Source: Xanthobacter sp. NM-59 (GTDB lineage: Bacteria; Pseudomonadota; Alphaproteobacteria; Rhizobiales; Xanthobacteraceae). Taken from it: a DNA stretch of 64,000 bases. Location of the stretch: contig NZ_JACBFQ010000011.1 in the NCBI RefSeq assembly GCF_021401125.1, positions 95,910 through 159,909 on the forward strand, in the 5' to 3' direction. The notes under the pieces were generated by a model that was given only the letters and a program-made list of their open reading frames with translations, was not told the origin of the DNA and searched no databases. This document shows, in pieces, positions 18,343 to 26,509 of the stretch (position 1 is the first letter of the stretch; every line of letters begins with the position of its first letter). The translations under genes were made by a program, and so were the position numbers.

Positions 18343-18992
18343 AGCTGTGCATCGCTGTATAACCTAACTTCGCCCCAAAAAAACTCTGTTGTGAGCATTG
18401 CTTCAAGTCCAGCTTGTTCATCCGAGCGCCACAGCGAAAACATAGTGATCATCGCTATCCGTCGTGGCCCGCTGGAGGAGATTCGAACTGCACCTGCGTG
18501 GCTCGAACGCACCGCGCAAGTCTGCTTTCTCAGCCCTGCTATCCAAAACCGGCCAGTCCGCTCCCGGCCCCAAACCGGTCATTCGTAATAGCCGCTGCGA
18601 ACGTCTCCTCCTGGCGCACCCAGCCCGTTAAGCGGGGGCAGATCTGGAACCCAAGAGGGCGCTCGGATTATTCCGATCGCCTGAAGACGCTGCGGCGAGC
18701 TGCGCTCCGGTTGCTCTGATCGGCTGCGGACGCAGCCTTGCCGATCGCGAGGGGAAGCCAAGGGGCCTTGCCCCTTTCTCCCCTCAAGCGCCGCCTGCGC
18801 ATGGCAGGGCCGCCGGCGCGCAGGACGGTCCGTGACCATCATGCTTCCGACCACCGTCGTGCCGTCCCGCTCGCCGTGGCAGCCCGGCCGTGCTCGCCGG
18901 CACTTGTCCCCTCCCATTCCTGCGCGCTCACGCGCCCCCGGAAGACATGTCGGGGGACATGCCTTCGGCAGTGAGGGGAAAGGAGCAGGACA
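18343..18992 (+). promoter_or_regulatory. Intergenic region ending in the DUF932 leader
   Basis: No gene is supported in these 650 bases. The last roughly 230 bases resemble the leader at 7135-7352, including GCGCTCACGCG and the dyad CATGTCGGGGGACATG at 18946-18961. A good ribosome site (AAAGGAGCAGG) precedes ATG 18993. The first part, just after hsdR, is probably the right junction of the restriction module. Confidence 0.55.
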
Positions 18993-20192
18993 ATGAACAT
19001 CATCAGCACCGGCGCCAACCATGGGCAGGCGGTTTCTGAGGGTTTCCGTGTGGACGTCTCGCGCGGCGAGCGGATCGGCCGGGTGTCGTCGGAATGGTTC
19101 TCACGCCCCGACGACGAGCGCTTTCTGTCCCTCACGGAGCTTTACGATGCGGTGAAGGCCCGGGCGGATCGCGCCACGGCTCGAACCGTGGAAAGCCGGG
19201 CCGTACGCGTGGAGGCGAGCCGGGAGGATGCCGAGCGGCTGTTCCTCATCTTTCCGGGACAAGAGGCGCCTGTTGCCCCGACCCATTGGAGCTTCGGCCA
19301 GTTGTGCAGCCTTGTTGGCGTCCCCGCCGCCTACATGCGGCAGCTTCCCGCCCCGCTCGCCGGCATCAATCTGCAGCATGGCTTGCTGTCGCACCGAACC
19401 GAGCTTGTGAAGACGCTGGAGGCGGACGACGGCCGCGTCGAGCTTCGCGCCGTGACCGGGCCGGACTATGGTCGAATCTGGGACCATGAGCTTGTCGGCG
19501 CCGTCATGAAGATCGCCGGCAACGGCACGGGCGACACCCTGTGGAAGGTCCCGGGGGTGCTGGATTGGGCCACCATGACGCACAACCCCCTCGTGGACAT
19601 CACCAAGGACACGACCACCCTTTATGCCAGCGACCGCGACGTGTTCCTGTTCCTCGTGGACGATACTCACCCCATCGAGGCCGGGCGCCTGCCGAACGGG
19701 GAGCCGGATTTGTACTTCCGGGGCTTCTATTGTTGGAACTCGGAAGTCGGCAGCAAGACGCTGGGCATCGCGTCTTTCTATCTCCGGGCGGTTTGCATGA
19801 ACCGCAACCTGTGGGGCGTGGAGGGCTTCGAGGAAATCACCATCCGGCACAGCAAGTTTGCCGCACAGCGTTTCGCCCATGAGGCGGCACCCGCCCTTAC
19901 GCGTTTCGCCCAGTCCTCCCCGGCGCCATTCGTGGCCGGCATCAAGGCGGCCCGCGAGCGCATCGTCGCCCGCACCGACGAGGACCGGGAAACCTTCCTG
20001 CGCCGGCGCGGCTTCTCCAAGACCGAAACCGGAAAGATCATCGAGACCGTGTTGCGGGAGGAGGGCCGCCCGCCGGAAAGCCTGTTCGACTTCGTGCAGG
20101 GCTTGACGGCCCATGCCCGCACCAAGCCCCATCAGGATGGCCGGCTTGAACTGGAGGCGAAGGCGAAGAATTTGCTTGAGCGGGCAGCATAG
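18993..20192 (+). CDS. DUF932 domain-containing protein
   Basis: 399 residues starting MNIISTGANHGQAVSEGFRV from ATG 18993. The DUF932 core is visible (YDAVKARADRATARTVESRA, FYCWNSEVGSKTLGIASFYL, AVCMNRNLWG, ITIRHSKFAAQRF). DUF932 proteins are phage-, plasmid- and ICE-borne and are often compared with LGT-associated proteins of unknown activity; no enzyme activity is established that I can cite. The ribosome site AAAGGAGCAGG is strong. A hairpin terminator follows directly (20198-20232), so the gene is probably monocistronic and under control of the dyad-containing leader. Confidence 0.85.
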   Translation: MNIISTGANHGQAVSEGFRVDVSRGERIGRVSSEWFSRPDDERFLSLTELYDAVKARADRATARTVESRAVRVEASREDAERLFLIFPGQEAPVAPTHWSFGQLCSLVGVPAAYMRQLPAPLAGINLQHGLLSHRTELVKTLEADDGRVELRAVTGPDYGRIWDHELVGAVMKIAGNGTGDTLWKVPGVLDWATMTHNPLVDITKDTTTLYASDRDVFLFLVDDTHPIEAGRLPNGEPDLYFRGFYCWNSEVGSKTLGIASFYLRAVCMNRNLWGVEGFEEITIRHSKFAAQRFAHEAAPALTRFAQSSPAPFVAGIKAARERIVARTDEDRETFLRRRGFSKTETGKIIETVLREEGRPPESLFDFVQGLTAHARTKPHQDGRLELEAKAKNLLERAA

Positions 20193-20197
20193 ACACC

Positions 20198-20232
20198 AAA
20201 GTCGCGTGGCCGATCATCGGCTGCGCGACTTT
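20198..20232 (+). terminator. Rho-independent-type terminator after DUF932
   Basis: Two-part stem: AAAGTCGCG (20198-20206) with CGCGACTTT (20224-20232), and GCCGA (20209-20213) with TCGGC (20217-20221) around a TCA loop. It lies six bases after the DUF932 stop and ends in TTT. Confidence 0.75.
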
Positions 20233-20494
20233 CCGCATCCGGGAGTTTCCGCCGATCCGTCAATTCGGATCGGCCGCGTGCGGAGGAGACGGTCCGCGGC
20301 TCGCCGGGCTATGCCCGGCTCGCAAAACCCACGCACTGTTGTCCCAACAGGCATGGCGCCGATCCGAATCCCTAGTATATTGGGTGGAAAGGATGCGAGG
20401 CGGCCGGCGACTTCTCCCGCATGGAACTGCGGGAGCGAGTGGCGAGAAACCTGCGCCGCCTTGGCCTGCCCCGATTGAGTGGTCCAGTTTAATC

Positions 20495-21373
20495 CTAATG
20501 CATTGTCGGCCTTAGTGCGGGGTTTGATGTTGCCGGTGGCGGCACGATGACGGCCGGCGCCGGCGGTTTGTAGCCGAGCGAGGAATGAGGCCGCTCAGTG
20601 TTGTAATGCTGCCGCCAACTCTCGATGACGATCCTGGCCTCGGCAAGGCTGTAGAAGATCTCGCCATCGAGGAGTTCGTCGCGGAGCTTGGAATTGAAGC
20701 TCTCGCAATAGCCATTCTCCCACGGCGAGCCCGGCTCGATGAAGGCCGTCCTGGCCCCGACTGCGGCAATCCAGTCCCGGACGGCGGTGGCGATGAACTC
20801 CGGGCCGTTGTCTGAACGAACATGCCCCGGCACGCCCCGCAGCACGAATAGGTCCGTCAGAACGTCGATGACGGCGGTCGAGTTGAGCCTCCGGTCGATG
20901 CGGATGGCCAAGCATTCCCGGGTATATTCGTCGATAACGTTCAACATGCGGAACTTTCGGCCATTGTGAGTGCGATCCTCGACGAAGTCGTAGGACCAGA
21001 CGTGGTTGGGATATTCCGGCCGCAGCCGCACGCAGGACCCGTCATTGAGCCAGAGCCGGCCTTTCTTCGGTTGCTTGTGCGGCACCTTGAGCCCCTCCCG
21101 CCGCCAGATCCGCTCCACCCGCTTGACGTTCACCGCCCACCCGGCGGCGTGCAGCAAGGCCGTGATCCGGCGATAGCCATAGCGTCCGTACCGGGTGGCG
21201 AGTTCGACGATGTCCGCGGTCAGGGCCGCCTCGTCGGCACGACCCACCGGCACCTTGCGTTGGGTCGATCGATGTTGCCCCAAAACCCGGCAGGCCAGCC
21301 GTTCCGACACGCCGAGCTTGCTCACGACGTGTGCGACGCAGCGACGGCGCCGGGCGGGGCTCAGAAGTTTCCC
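20495..21373 (-). CDS. IS3-family transposase OrfB (DDE integrase core)
   Basis: Catalytic part of the transposase, expected to be made as an OrfAB fusion by -1 frameshifting at 21367-21373. After an HTH_21-like region (YGRYGYRRITALLHAAGWAV) come the DDE residues: D in VWSYDFVEDRT, D in VRSDNGPEFIA, and E in SPWENGYCESFNSKLRDELL, 35 residues later as in all IS3 members. The C-terminus has the usual WRQHYNTERPHSSLGYKPP. The frame is open upstream of the slip site without a natural start, which agrees with fusion expression. Confidence 0.92.
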   Translation of the reverse strand, partial: GKLLSPARRRRCVAHVVSKLGVSERLACRVLGQHRSTQRKVPVGRADEAALTADIVELATRYGRYGYRRITALLHAAGWAVNVKRVERIWRREGLKVPHKQPKKGRLWLNDGSCVRLRPEYPNHVWSYDFVEDRTHNGRKFRMLNVIDEYTRECLAIRIDRRLNSTAVIDVLTDLFVLRGVPGHVRSDNGPEFIATAVRDWIAAVGARTAFIEPGSPWENGYCESFNSKLRDELLDGEIFYSLAEARIVIESWRQHYNTERPHSSLGYKPPAPAVIVPPPATSNPALRPTMH

Positions 21374-21639
21374 GCCGCAGCTTCCTTCAGTATCAGCTTC
21401 TCGAGCGTCAGATCCGAGACCGCCTTGCGCAGCCGCTCGTTCTCCTTCTCGAGTTCCTTCAGCCTCTTGACCTGGTCGCTCTTCAGCCCGCCAAACTCCT
21501 TGCGCCAGCGGTAATACGTGAACGCCGTCACCCCGATCGCCCTGATCGCTTCGGCAACGGGGCGCCCCTGCGACACCAGAACGTCGACCTGCCGAAGCTT
21601 CGCGACGATCTCTTCCGGTTTGTGCTTCTTCTGCGCCAT
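21361..21639 (-). CDS. IS3-family transposase OrfA
   Basis: 92 residues from ATG 21639 (MAQKKHKPEEIVAKLRQVDV), chosen because GGAGG lies eight bases upstream; an ATG five codons earlier is in frame. It has the HTH_8 domain (AEAIRAIGVTAFTYYRWRKE) and a C-terminal leucine-zipper-like helix (LKELEKENERLRKAVSDLTL) for multimerisation. It ends at TGA 21361-21363 just after the slippery heptamer. Confidence 0.9.
   Translation of the reverse strand: MAQKKHKPEEIVAKLRQVDVLVSQGRPVAEAIRAIGVTAFTYYRWRKEFGGLKSDQVKRLKELEKENERLRKAVSDLTLEKLILKEAAAGNF
21367..21373 (-). promoter_or_regulatory. -1 programmed ribosomal frameshift site
   Basis: On the minus strand the heptamer GGGAAAC is placed as G-GGA-AAC in the OrfA frame, six bases before the OrfA stop. 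Slipping back one base gives GGG-AAA-CTT and enters the OrfB frame, the standard X-XXY-YYZ arrangement for IS3 transposases. Confidence 0.8.
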
Positions 21640-22095
21640 TGCGCCATCCTCCAAAGGCCCGAAAGCCTACTTCACGGAGGACCACTTTTCAGGGGGCAGG
21701 CCAGCCTGAGACAGGAAAAATCCATCTCTCAGGAGGAGCTGGCCCATCGTGCCCAGATCAATCGCAACTATGTGGGCATGCTGGAGCGGGAGGAATATGC
21801 CGCCACCGTGGACATGCTGGAAAAGCTCGCAACAGCTCTCGACGTGGACCCGATCGAGTTCATGCGCTCCGACAAGTGATGGGTTTGTAGCATCTGCCGG
21901 ATTCGACTCCAGGATTTCGGTGGCTGCGCTGGTTGCGCCTTTTGTCAGAACCGGAGGGGAACGCTGGGCCTTGCCCCGCTGGAGGCATGGCGTCATTCCA
22001 AATTCGAGGTATCCCGTCCGTTGCCAGACGGTTGCGCGCTGGTCCGGCTCCGCTAGGGTTTGAGAGCGGCGGGTGAAGCACGGGGAACAGCCGCG

Positions 22096-22359
22096 ATGAG
22101 CAAGCCGACCTTCCAGGAGAGCCCGCCTCTCACCGCGCGGGTGAACGCCTATGACGAGGCGCATCTCGCCACCTATCTCCGCCTTCTCGACGCCGCCGAG
22201 GAAGGCGTCGACTGGCGTGAGGTGGCCCGCATCGTGTTCGGCCTCGATGTCGAGGCCGACCCCGCCCGCGCGAAGCGTATCCACGACAGCCATCTCGCCC
22301 GCGCCCGCTGGATGACGGAGCACGGCTATCCGCACCTGCGCGAACCACGGATGCAGTAA
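22096..22359 (+). CDS. DUF2285 domain-containing protein
   Basis: 87 residues from ATG 22096. The sequence VNAYDEAHLATYLRLLDAAE, EVARIVFGLD and SHLARARWMTEHGYPHL is a typical small DUF2285 protein, probably DNA-binding and conserved between the XRE regulator and repA in this ICE group. It is cytoplasmic with no membrane segment. Neighbour order supports a role in regulation of transfer or excision (inference). Intact. Confidence 0.85.
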   Translation: MSKPTFQESPPLTARVNAYDEAHLATYLRLLDAAEEGVDWREVARIVFGLDVEADPARAKRIHDSHLARARWMTEHGYPHLREPRMQ

Positions 22360-22526
22360 GGGGGCGTCCGATTCCTGCTGGGGGCGTTAAGCCAGGTGTT
22401 ACCTGGCAACCATAGATTGTTCAGCCGGCCAAGCATTACCCATTCCAATTTTCCGTCTTCCTGCACTCGTGCTCGCCTCGATACTCGAATCAGGCCGAAG
22501 GCACGAACGAAGCAGGAGGCAACGGC

Positions 22527-23322
22527 ATGACGTCGCTGCAGGACTGGCGCTCGCCGCAATTCGAGGAGGAGTTGCGCTGTCTCGATCGCGGCGGCATCAG
22601 CTTCGAGTTTCTCCGCCGCAACCCGCAGTACCGACGGGACTATGCCCATACGCTGGCGGCCATCGAAAGCGGGAGCACAACATCGGCCGAAGCCATGAAA
22701 CGCTTCTCCCGCCGCTGGGGGCTCGCGTTTCCCGGCCGACCCCGCTGCATCGGCCCTGACTGCCCGTCCCGTCTGGAGCGCGAGCCGCTACCCTGCCGTG
22801 GTCATTGTCACGGCGCCGCCGGAGAGCCTTGCGCCTTCTTTGCGTCCTGATCGACAGACCCTCTCGTTCCTCGGCCCGTCGGCGGGCGATGGCCTCTATG
22901 CCGTCGTGGAGGACGACGAAGGTGCTCACCAGGTCTGGCTGCCCGATGGCGATGCACCCACCACGATGGCTGCCCTCATTCCCTTTGATGCCCATTTCCT
23001 GTGGCGCGTGCGCAGCGCCACACGCTTCAAGCGGCGGATGGACGGCAAGCTTGCCGGCCCATGGCCACGCGAGCAGCGCCTGTCTCCCCTCCAGCTCCGC
23101 CAGGCTGCCCTCATGCTGCGGGCGTGGGACGGGACAGCATCCGGAGCCTCGCGGCGCGAGGTCGCCAGCCTTCTCCTTAACCGCGATGTCGAAAGCTTAC
23201 GCGCCCTCGACTGGAAGAACGCGCCGGAGCGCCGTCGTCTCGCCCGTCTCCTGAAGGTTGCCCGCGAGACGATCGACGGCGGTTATCTGGGCTGGCTCAC
23301 CCCTCGCAGTCGCCGCCGCTGA
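22527..23322 (+). pseudogene. DUF6499/DUF2285 regulator, frameshifted
   Basis: The N-terminal piece from ATG 22527 is the transcriptional-regulator (DUF6499) domain: DWRSPQFEEELRCLDRGGIS, FLRRNPQYRRDYAHTL, RRWGLAFP. After FP the frame becomes noise, but the +1 frame reads ADPAASALTARPVWSASRYP, then AVVIVTAPPES and the DUF2285 C-terminus to 23322. The break is a CCC run at 22731-22733; with one C fewer the two parts become one protein of about 265 residues, the usual architecture. Either the gene is inactivated or the base count in the run is wrong. A GTG at 22798 could give only the C-terminal piece. Confidence 0.85.
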
Positions 23323-23490
23323 GGCCATCCGGTCCACCGCCGTCATCGTGCGCTACGAGCCTCCATTCCCCGTGCCGGCAGGGGGACATTTCTGCCTGCC
23401 TCCACCTTTGTCACTCCCCCGGATCGCCGCGCCTTCGCCATCGTCGCTTTCGATCCGCCGTTGTGGCGGCGACCGCGATGGAGGCGCGCG

Positions 23491-23733
23491 ATGCAGGACA
23501 AGACCGACAGCAACTGGCCGCGCTTCGTGCGCACGCCGGAGGCCGCCCGCCTCCTCGACCTGTCGCCCCGCACCCTGGAGAAGCACCGCTGCGACGGCAC
23601 CGGGCCGGTCTATCACAAGCTCGGTGGCCGGGTGGTCTATGCGGTCGCTGACCTCCAGGCCTGGATCGAGGCCAGCGCACGGCAGTCCACCTCGCAAGCC
23701 GCCGCCGGCCATTCGGCCGCGGCGGCGCGCTGA
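23491..23733 (+). CDS. AlpA/MerR-like helix-turn-helix protein
   Basis: 80 residues from ATG 23491. RFVRTPEAARLLDLSPRTLEKHRCDGTG then VVYAVADLQAWIE is the helix-turn-helix 17 (excisionase/AlpA) pattern: a winged HTH ending in the typical Y-x-x-x-D-L-x-x-W-I. In ICEs such proteins act as recombination directionality factors or transcription activators. It sits 16 bases upstream of repA, probably cotranscribed. Confidence 0.85.
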   Translation: MQDKTDSNWPRFVRTPEAARLLDLSPRTLEKHRCDGTGPVYHKLGGRVVYAVADLQAWIEASARQSTSQAAAGHSAAAAR

Positions 23734-23749
23734 TCCGGGGTCGCGTCCC

Positions 23750-24613
23750 ATGTCCATGCGCCGCACCATCGACGGCCGGCAGCTGGAACTGTTCCGGGCG
23801 CGCTCCGGCGACATCGCCGCCCGCGACGCGCAGGACCTGATGAGCTGGCCCTTCTTCTCCCTCGCCAAATCCCGCCGGGTGACGCCCATCGACTTCCGCA
23901 TGGGCGAGGTGTCGATCCGTGTTGAGGCCACTGCCGAGCACGGCATGGCCACTATCTGGGATGCTGACGTCCTGATCTGGGCGGCCTCGCAGATCGTCGA
24001 TGCCCGCGACCGGGGCCTCGCCACCTCGCGGCTGATGGCGGCCACACCCTATGAGATCCTGGCGTTCATCGGCCGGACCGATTCCGGCCTGAACTACGAT
24101 CGGCTGAAGGCGGCGCTGGATCGGCTGCAATCCACCACTGTCGCCACCTCGATCCGCCAGCCCGTCGAACGGCGGCGCCATCGCTTCTCATGGATCAACG
24201 AGTGGAAGGAGCGCCTGGACGAGACGGGTCGTCCCCGCGGCATCGAGCTGATCCTGCCCGACTGGTTCTATGCGGGCGTCCTCCATGACGACCTGATCCT
24301 GACCATCGACCGGGACTATTTCCGTCTGACAGGTGGCCTGGAGCGCTGGCTGTACCGGCTCGTGCGCAAGCATGGCGGCCGCCAAAGCGGAGGCTGGAGC
24401 TTCGAGGTCGCGCACCTTCACCTGAAGTCCGGCAGCCTCGCCCCCCTGCGGCGCTTCCGCTTCGAGCTTCGCGCCATCGTCCGTCGCCAGTCGCTGCCCG
24501 GCTATCACCTGGCGCTCGTTGCCGATCCCGACGGACGGGAGCGGCTGACCTTCCGGCCCACGCGCGCCGCCTGGATCGGAACAACGCGGAAACTCGAGCA
24601 GGGCACGCGATGA
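23750..24613 (+). CDS. repA: Replication initiator protein RepA
   Basis: 287 residues from ATG 23750 (a second ATG two codons later is possible). The family core is visible: LMSWPFFSLAKSRRVTPIDF, ATIWDADVLIWAASQIVDAR, TPYEILAFIGR, then LKAALDRLQSTTVATSIRQP and LPDWFYAGVL. RepA of this group resembles plasmid initiators with winged-helix domains and would let the excised element replicate or persist. Direct repeats of the iteron type lie right downstream (24671-24738). The parA gene usually found after repA in related elements is absent here. Confidence 0.88.
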   Translation: MSMRRTIDGRQLELFRARSGDIAARDAQDLMSWPFFSLAKSRRVTPIDFRMGEVSIRVEATAEHGMATIWDADVLIWAASQIVDARDRGLATSRLMAATPYEILAFIGRTDSGLNYDRLKAALDRLQSTTVATSIRQPVERRRHRFSWINEWKERLDETGRPRGIELILPDWFYAGVLHDDLILTIDRDYFRLTGGLERWLYRLVRKHGGRQSGGWSFEVAHLHLKSGSLAPLRRFRFELRAIVRRQSLPGYHLALVADPDGRERLTFRPTRAAWIGTTRKLEQGTR

Positions 24614-24670
24614 AGGAGCCTCGCCCGACAGCCTGGGCCCGCCGCTGTGGATGGGCTGTGGATGCGCCCG

Positions 24671-24738
24671 TTCCATCGGGAACGCCAATTCCCGACCTTC
24701 CGGGAACGCGATCCCCGATCTATCGGGAACGCTCGCCC
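24671..24738. repeat. Iteron-like repeats downstream of repA
   Basis: CGGGAACGC occurs at 24677-24685, 24701-24709 and 24724-24732, at 24- and 23-base spacing, each inside a longer similar unit that ends in CCCGA for the first two. Regular spacing near two helical turns beside an initiator gene is the pattern of RepA binding sites in an origin. Confidence 0.65.
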
Positions 24739-24793
24739 TCTCCAAATCTTTGGCACAACAGGTGGAATCCTGCCCCCTCTAACAGTGCTAACA

Positions 24794-24812
24794 AGGAATC
24801 CTTCGGATTCCT
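24794..24812. repeat. Perfect 8-bp hairpin in the putative origin
   Basis: AGGAATCC (24794-24801) and GGATTCCT (24805-24812) with a TTC loop, flanked on both sides by TGCTAAC. It lies between the iteron-like repeats and the next gene and may belong to the origin or terminate repA transcription. Confidence 0.55.
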
Positions 24813-24909
24813 GCTAACGCGGCCACACGATTTCGCACATCGGGGACAACCGGACACCGGACGCGCCGGTTCGGCGACGGGCTCGGGTCACCCCTGGAGG
24901 ATCGCCCCC

Positions 24910-25098
24910 ATGACGATCCTCAGCGGCAACTGCCGCATCCTTGGACCCGATTCCACTCCCTTCGACCTGGCCCTCACCCAAGCTTGCCAGCTCTCGTGCC
25001 GCCGCTCTCTCGGCTGCCAGATCAACCTCGGCATGGCGGCATGGACGCGGGCGCGCCTCACGGCTGGGCGGCCCTTTGCCAAAGGAGTGCAGCGATGA
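24910..25098 (+). CDS. Possible small protein (62 residues)
   Basis: ATG 24910 after GGAGGATCGCCCCC; frame reads MTILSGNCRILGPDSTPFDL and ends TGA 25096-25098, overlapping the next ATG. It is cysteine-containing and amphipathic with no recognised domain. It occupies the place where parA is normally found, and could be an unrelated leader peptide. Weak support: ribosome site and coupling only. Confidence 0.35.
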   Translation: MTILSGNCRILGPDSTPFDLALTQACQLSCRRSLGCQINLGMAAWTRARLTAGRPFAKGVQR

Positions 25099-25589
25099 CG
25101 ATACCCCTCACATCCGATGACGGATCGAACAGCCATACGTTCGTTCACCTGACCTGGCACGAGAAGCATATCGAGCATTGGATCCGCTTTGGCCGGATCG
25201 CCGGAGAGCAGCATCTCGATCGGCACCGGCGGATCGTCTCGTTCGCGCCAAGCAGCATCTTCGCCTGCGTGCGCTGGGCCGGCAACGCGCACGGCACGAT
25301 CACATCGCGCATCGACATCGTGCGCGCGTCGGTGCCGGGAGAGCCCTGCCAGACGCTGCCGTTCGTGCGTCCCGGCGGCGACATCCTTCTACGCATAGCG
25401 GGCTGGCCGAAGGTCGAGTTGGTGCTGGGAGCGATCGACAGCATCGAGGCCATGGGGATTGAGCCGGCCGACGTCGCCCCCGACCACTGGCGGCACATCC
25501 ACACCCGCATCGTTGTCAACGAGCCGTTCCGCACCTACACGCGCGAGCAGCACCGCGCCTGGCTGCGCCGCCGCGGGCTGCTGTCGTGA
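25095..25589 (+). CDS. DUF2840 domain-containing protein
   Basis: 164 residues from ATG 25095, with AAAGGAG upstream. The DUF2840 signature is clear: THVELTW-like HTFVHLTWHEKHIEHWIRFG, ILDRRRR-like QHLDRHRRIVSFAPSSIFAC, VRWAGNAHGTITSRIDIVRA, and a C-terminal YTREQHRAWLRRRGL. Function unknown; it is a fixed backbone gene before the TraF peptidase in this ICE group. GTGA overlap couples it to traF. Confidence 0.88.
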   Translation: MTIPLTSDDGSNSHTFVHLTWHEKHIEHWIRFGRIAGEQHLDRHRRIVSFAPSSIFACVRWAGNAHGTITSRIDIVRASVPGEPCQTLPFVRPGGDILLRIAGWPKVELVLGAIDSIEAMGIEPADVAPDHWRHIHTRIVVNEPFRTYTREQHRAWLRRRGLLS

Positions 25590-26146
25590 CCCGCCGTGCT
25601 CTGACGCTCGCCGCCATGCTCGCCGGCGTGACCCTCGTCGTCGCCCCGGCATGGAGCCGACCCGACATCCGCTTCGTGTGGAATGCCTCGGCCAGCGTGC
25701 CGGTTGGGCTCTACCGGATCGTGCCCGGCGCCACCGTCGACGTCACCGACCTTGCCGTGGTGATGCCGCCCGCGGAACTGGCCGGCTTCCTCGACGCGCG
25801 CGGTTACCTGCCGCGCGGCCTGCCCCTCGTCAAGCGGGTGCTGGCGCTGAGCGGAACCGAAGTCTGCCGCACCGGCGCAGACATCATTGCCTACGGCATG
25901 GCTTACGGGCGGGCGTGGGAGCGCGACAGGCGGAGCCGCCCGCTGCCCGTCTGGCAGGGCTGCCGGACGCTGCGCAAGGACGAAGCCTTCTTCATGAACT
26001 GGGACAGCCCGGACAGCTTCGACAGCCGGTACTTCGGGCCGCTGCCCCTTTCCACCGTGGTGGGCCGGGCGATCCCGCTCTGGACCACCCACGACCCCGA
26101 TCCGGCCACGGAGGCTTTCCGCGTGCCGGTCCCCGACGCGCCGTGA
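25586..26146 (+). CDS. traF: TraF-type S26 signal peptidase
   Basis: 186 residues, GTG 25586 overlapping the DUF2840 stop. An N-terminal hydrophobic segment (ALTLAAMLAGVTLVVAPAW) anchors it to the inner membrane. The catalytic Ser is in NASASVPVGLYRI (S-x-P-x-G-x-Y signature) and the general-base Lys in LVKRVLALSGTEVC; GPLPLSTVVGRAIPLWT is the C-terminal family box. In RP4, TraF cyclises the pilin TrbC; the same role on TrbC (59803) is expected here. Complete and intact by motif. Confidence 0.92.
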   Translation: MTRRALTLAAMLAGVTLVVAPAWSRPDIRFVWNASASVPVGLYRIVPGATVDVTDLAVVMPPAELAGFLDARGYLPRGLPLVKRVLALSGTEVCRTGADIIAYGMAYGRAWERDRRSRPLPVWQGCRTLRKDEAFFMNWDSPDSFDSRYFGPLPLSTVVGRAIPLWTTHDPDPATEAFRVPVPDAP

Positions 26147-26182
26147 CGGCGCGTTCCTCCCACCTGAGAAAGGCTCCCCCCA

Positions 26183-26509
26183 ATGCCCCAGATCGGCACC
26201 TTCACCCGCAACTCGGATGGCTTCTTCGACCGCGTCCGCACGCTGACCCTTGACGTCGAGGTGGCCATCTTGCCCGCTGACGGATCGAATGCAGAGAATA
26301 CGCCTGACCACCGCGTCTTCTTCGACGGGCTGGAGGTGGGTGCCGCCTGGGATCGCACCGGCGAGAAGGCCGGAACCTATCTCTCGCTGTCCATCGACGA
26401 CCCGTCCTTCGCCGAGCCGCTACGCGCCCAGTTGTTCGAGTCCGACACCAGGAAGGATACCTGGACCCTACACTGGTCGCGCCGGGCAAAGCGCGATGGC
26501 GAGGGGTGA
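26183..26509 (+). CDS. DUF736 family protein
   Basis: 108 residues from ATG 26183 (MPQIGTFTRNSDGFFDRVRT). Canonical DUF736 strands: HRVFFDGLEVGAAWDRT, YLSLSIDDPSFAEPLRAQLF, LHWSRRAK. Third DUF736 copy of the window and the one in the conserved backbone position between traF and the lytic transglycosylase. GTGA overlap with the next frame. Confidence 0.9.
   Translation: MPQIGTFTRNSDGFFDRVRTLTLDVEVAILPADGSNAENTPDHRVFFDGLEVGAAWDRTGEKAGTYLSLSIDDPSFAEPLRAQLFESDTRKDTWTLHWSRRAKRDGEG

Larger units (their letters stand above)
20462..21703 (-). mobile_element. IS3-family insertion sequence (IS407-like), 1242 bp
   Basis: Ends are imperfect inverted repeats starting TGGCCTGCCCC and both containing GTGGTCC (20462 onward; complement ending at 21703). 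It is flanked by the direct repeat GCCT at 20458-20461 and 21704-21707, a 4-bp target duplication as in the IS407 group. It contains orfA and orfB on the minus strand joined by a canonical -1 slippery site. All parts look intact, so it may be active and recent. It interrupts the XRE regulator. Confidence 0.92.
20421..21879 (+). pseudogene. XRE-family transcriptional regulator, split by an IS element
   Basis: The left piece (20421-20461) encodes MELRERVARNLRRL; the right piece (21708-21879) encodes RQEKSISQEELAHRAQINRN and runs to DPIEFMRSDK. Removing the insertion with one copy of its 4-bp duplication restores a perfect 70-residue frame. The product is a classical Cro/C1-type helix-turn-helix (SQEELAHRAQINRNYVGMLE), the usual small regulator at this position in the ICE backbone, upstream of the DUF2285 regulators and repA. 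Interruption would remove this control. Restored length is typical for the family. Confidence 0.92.

Noticed and set aside
18470..18500. TTCGAA sequence on the minus strand resembling a tRNA T-loop after hsdR
   Set aside because: The flanking bases do not form a T-stem and no cloverleaf arms are present.
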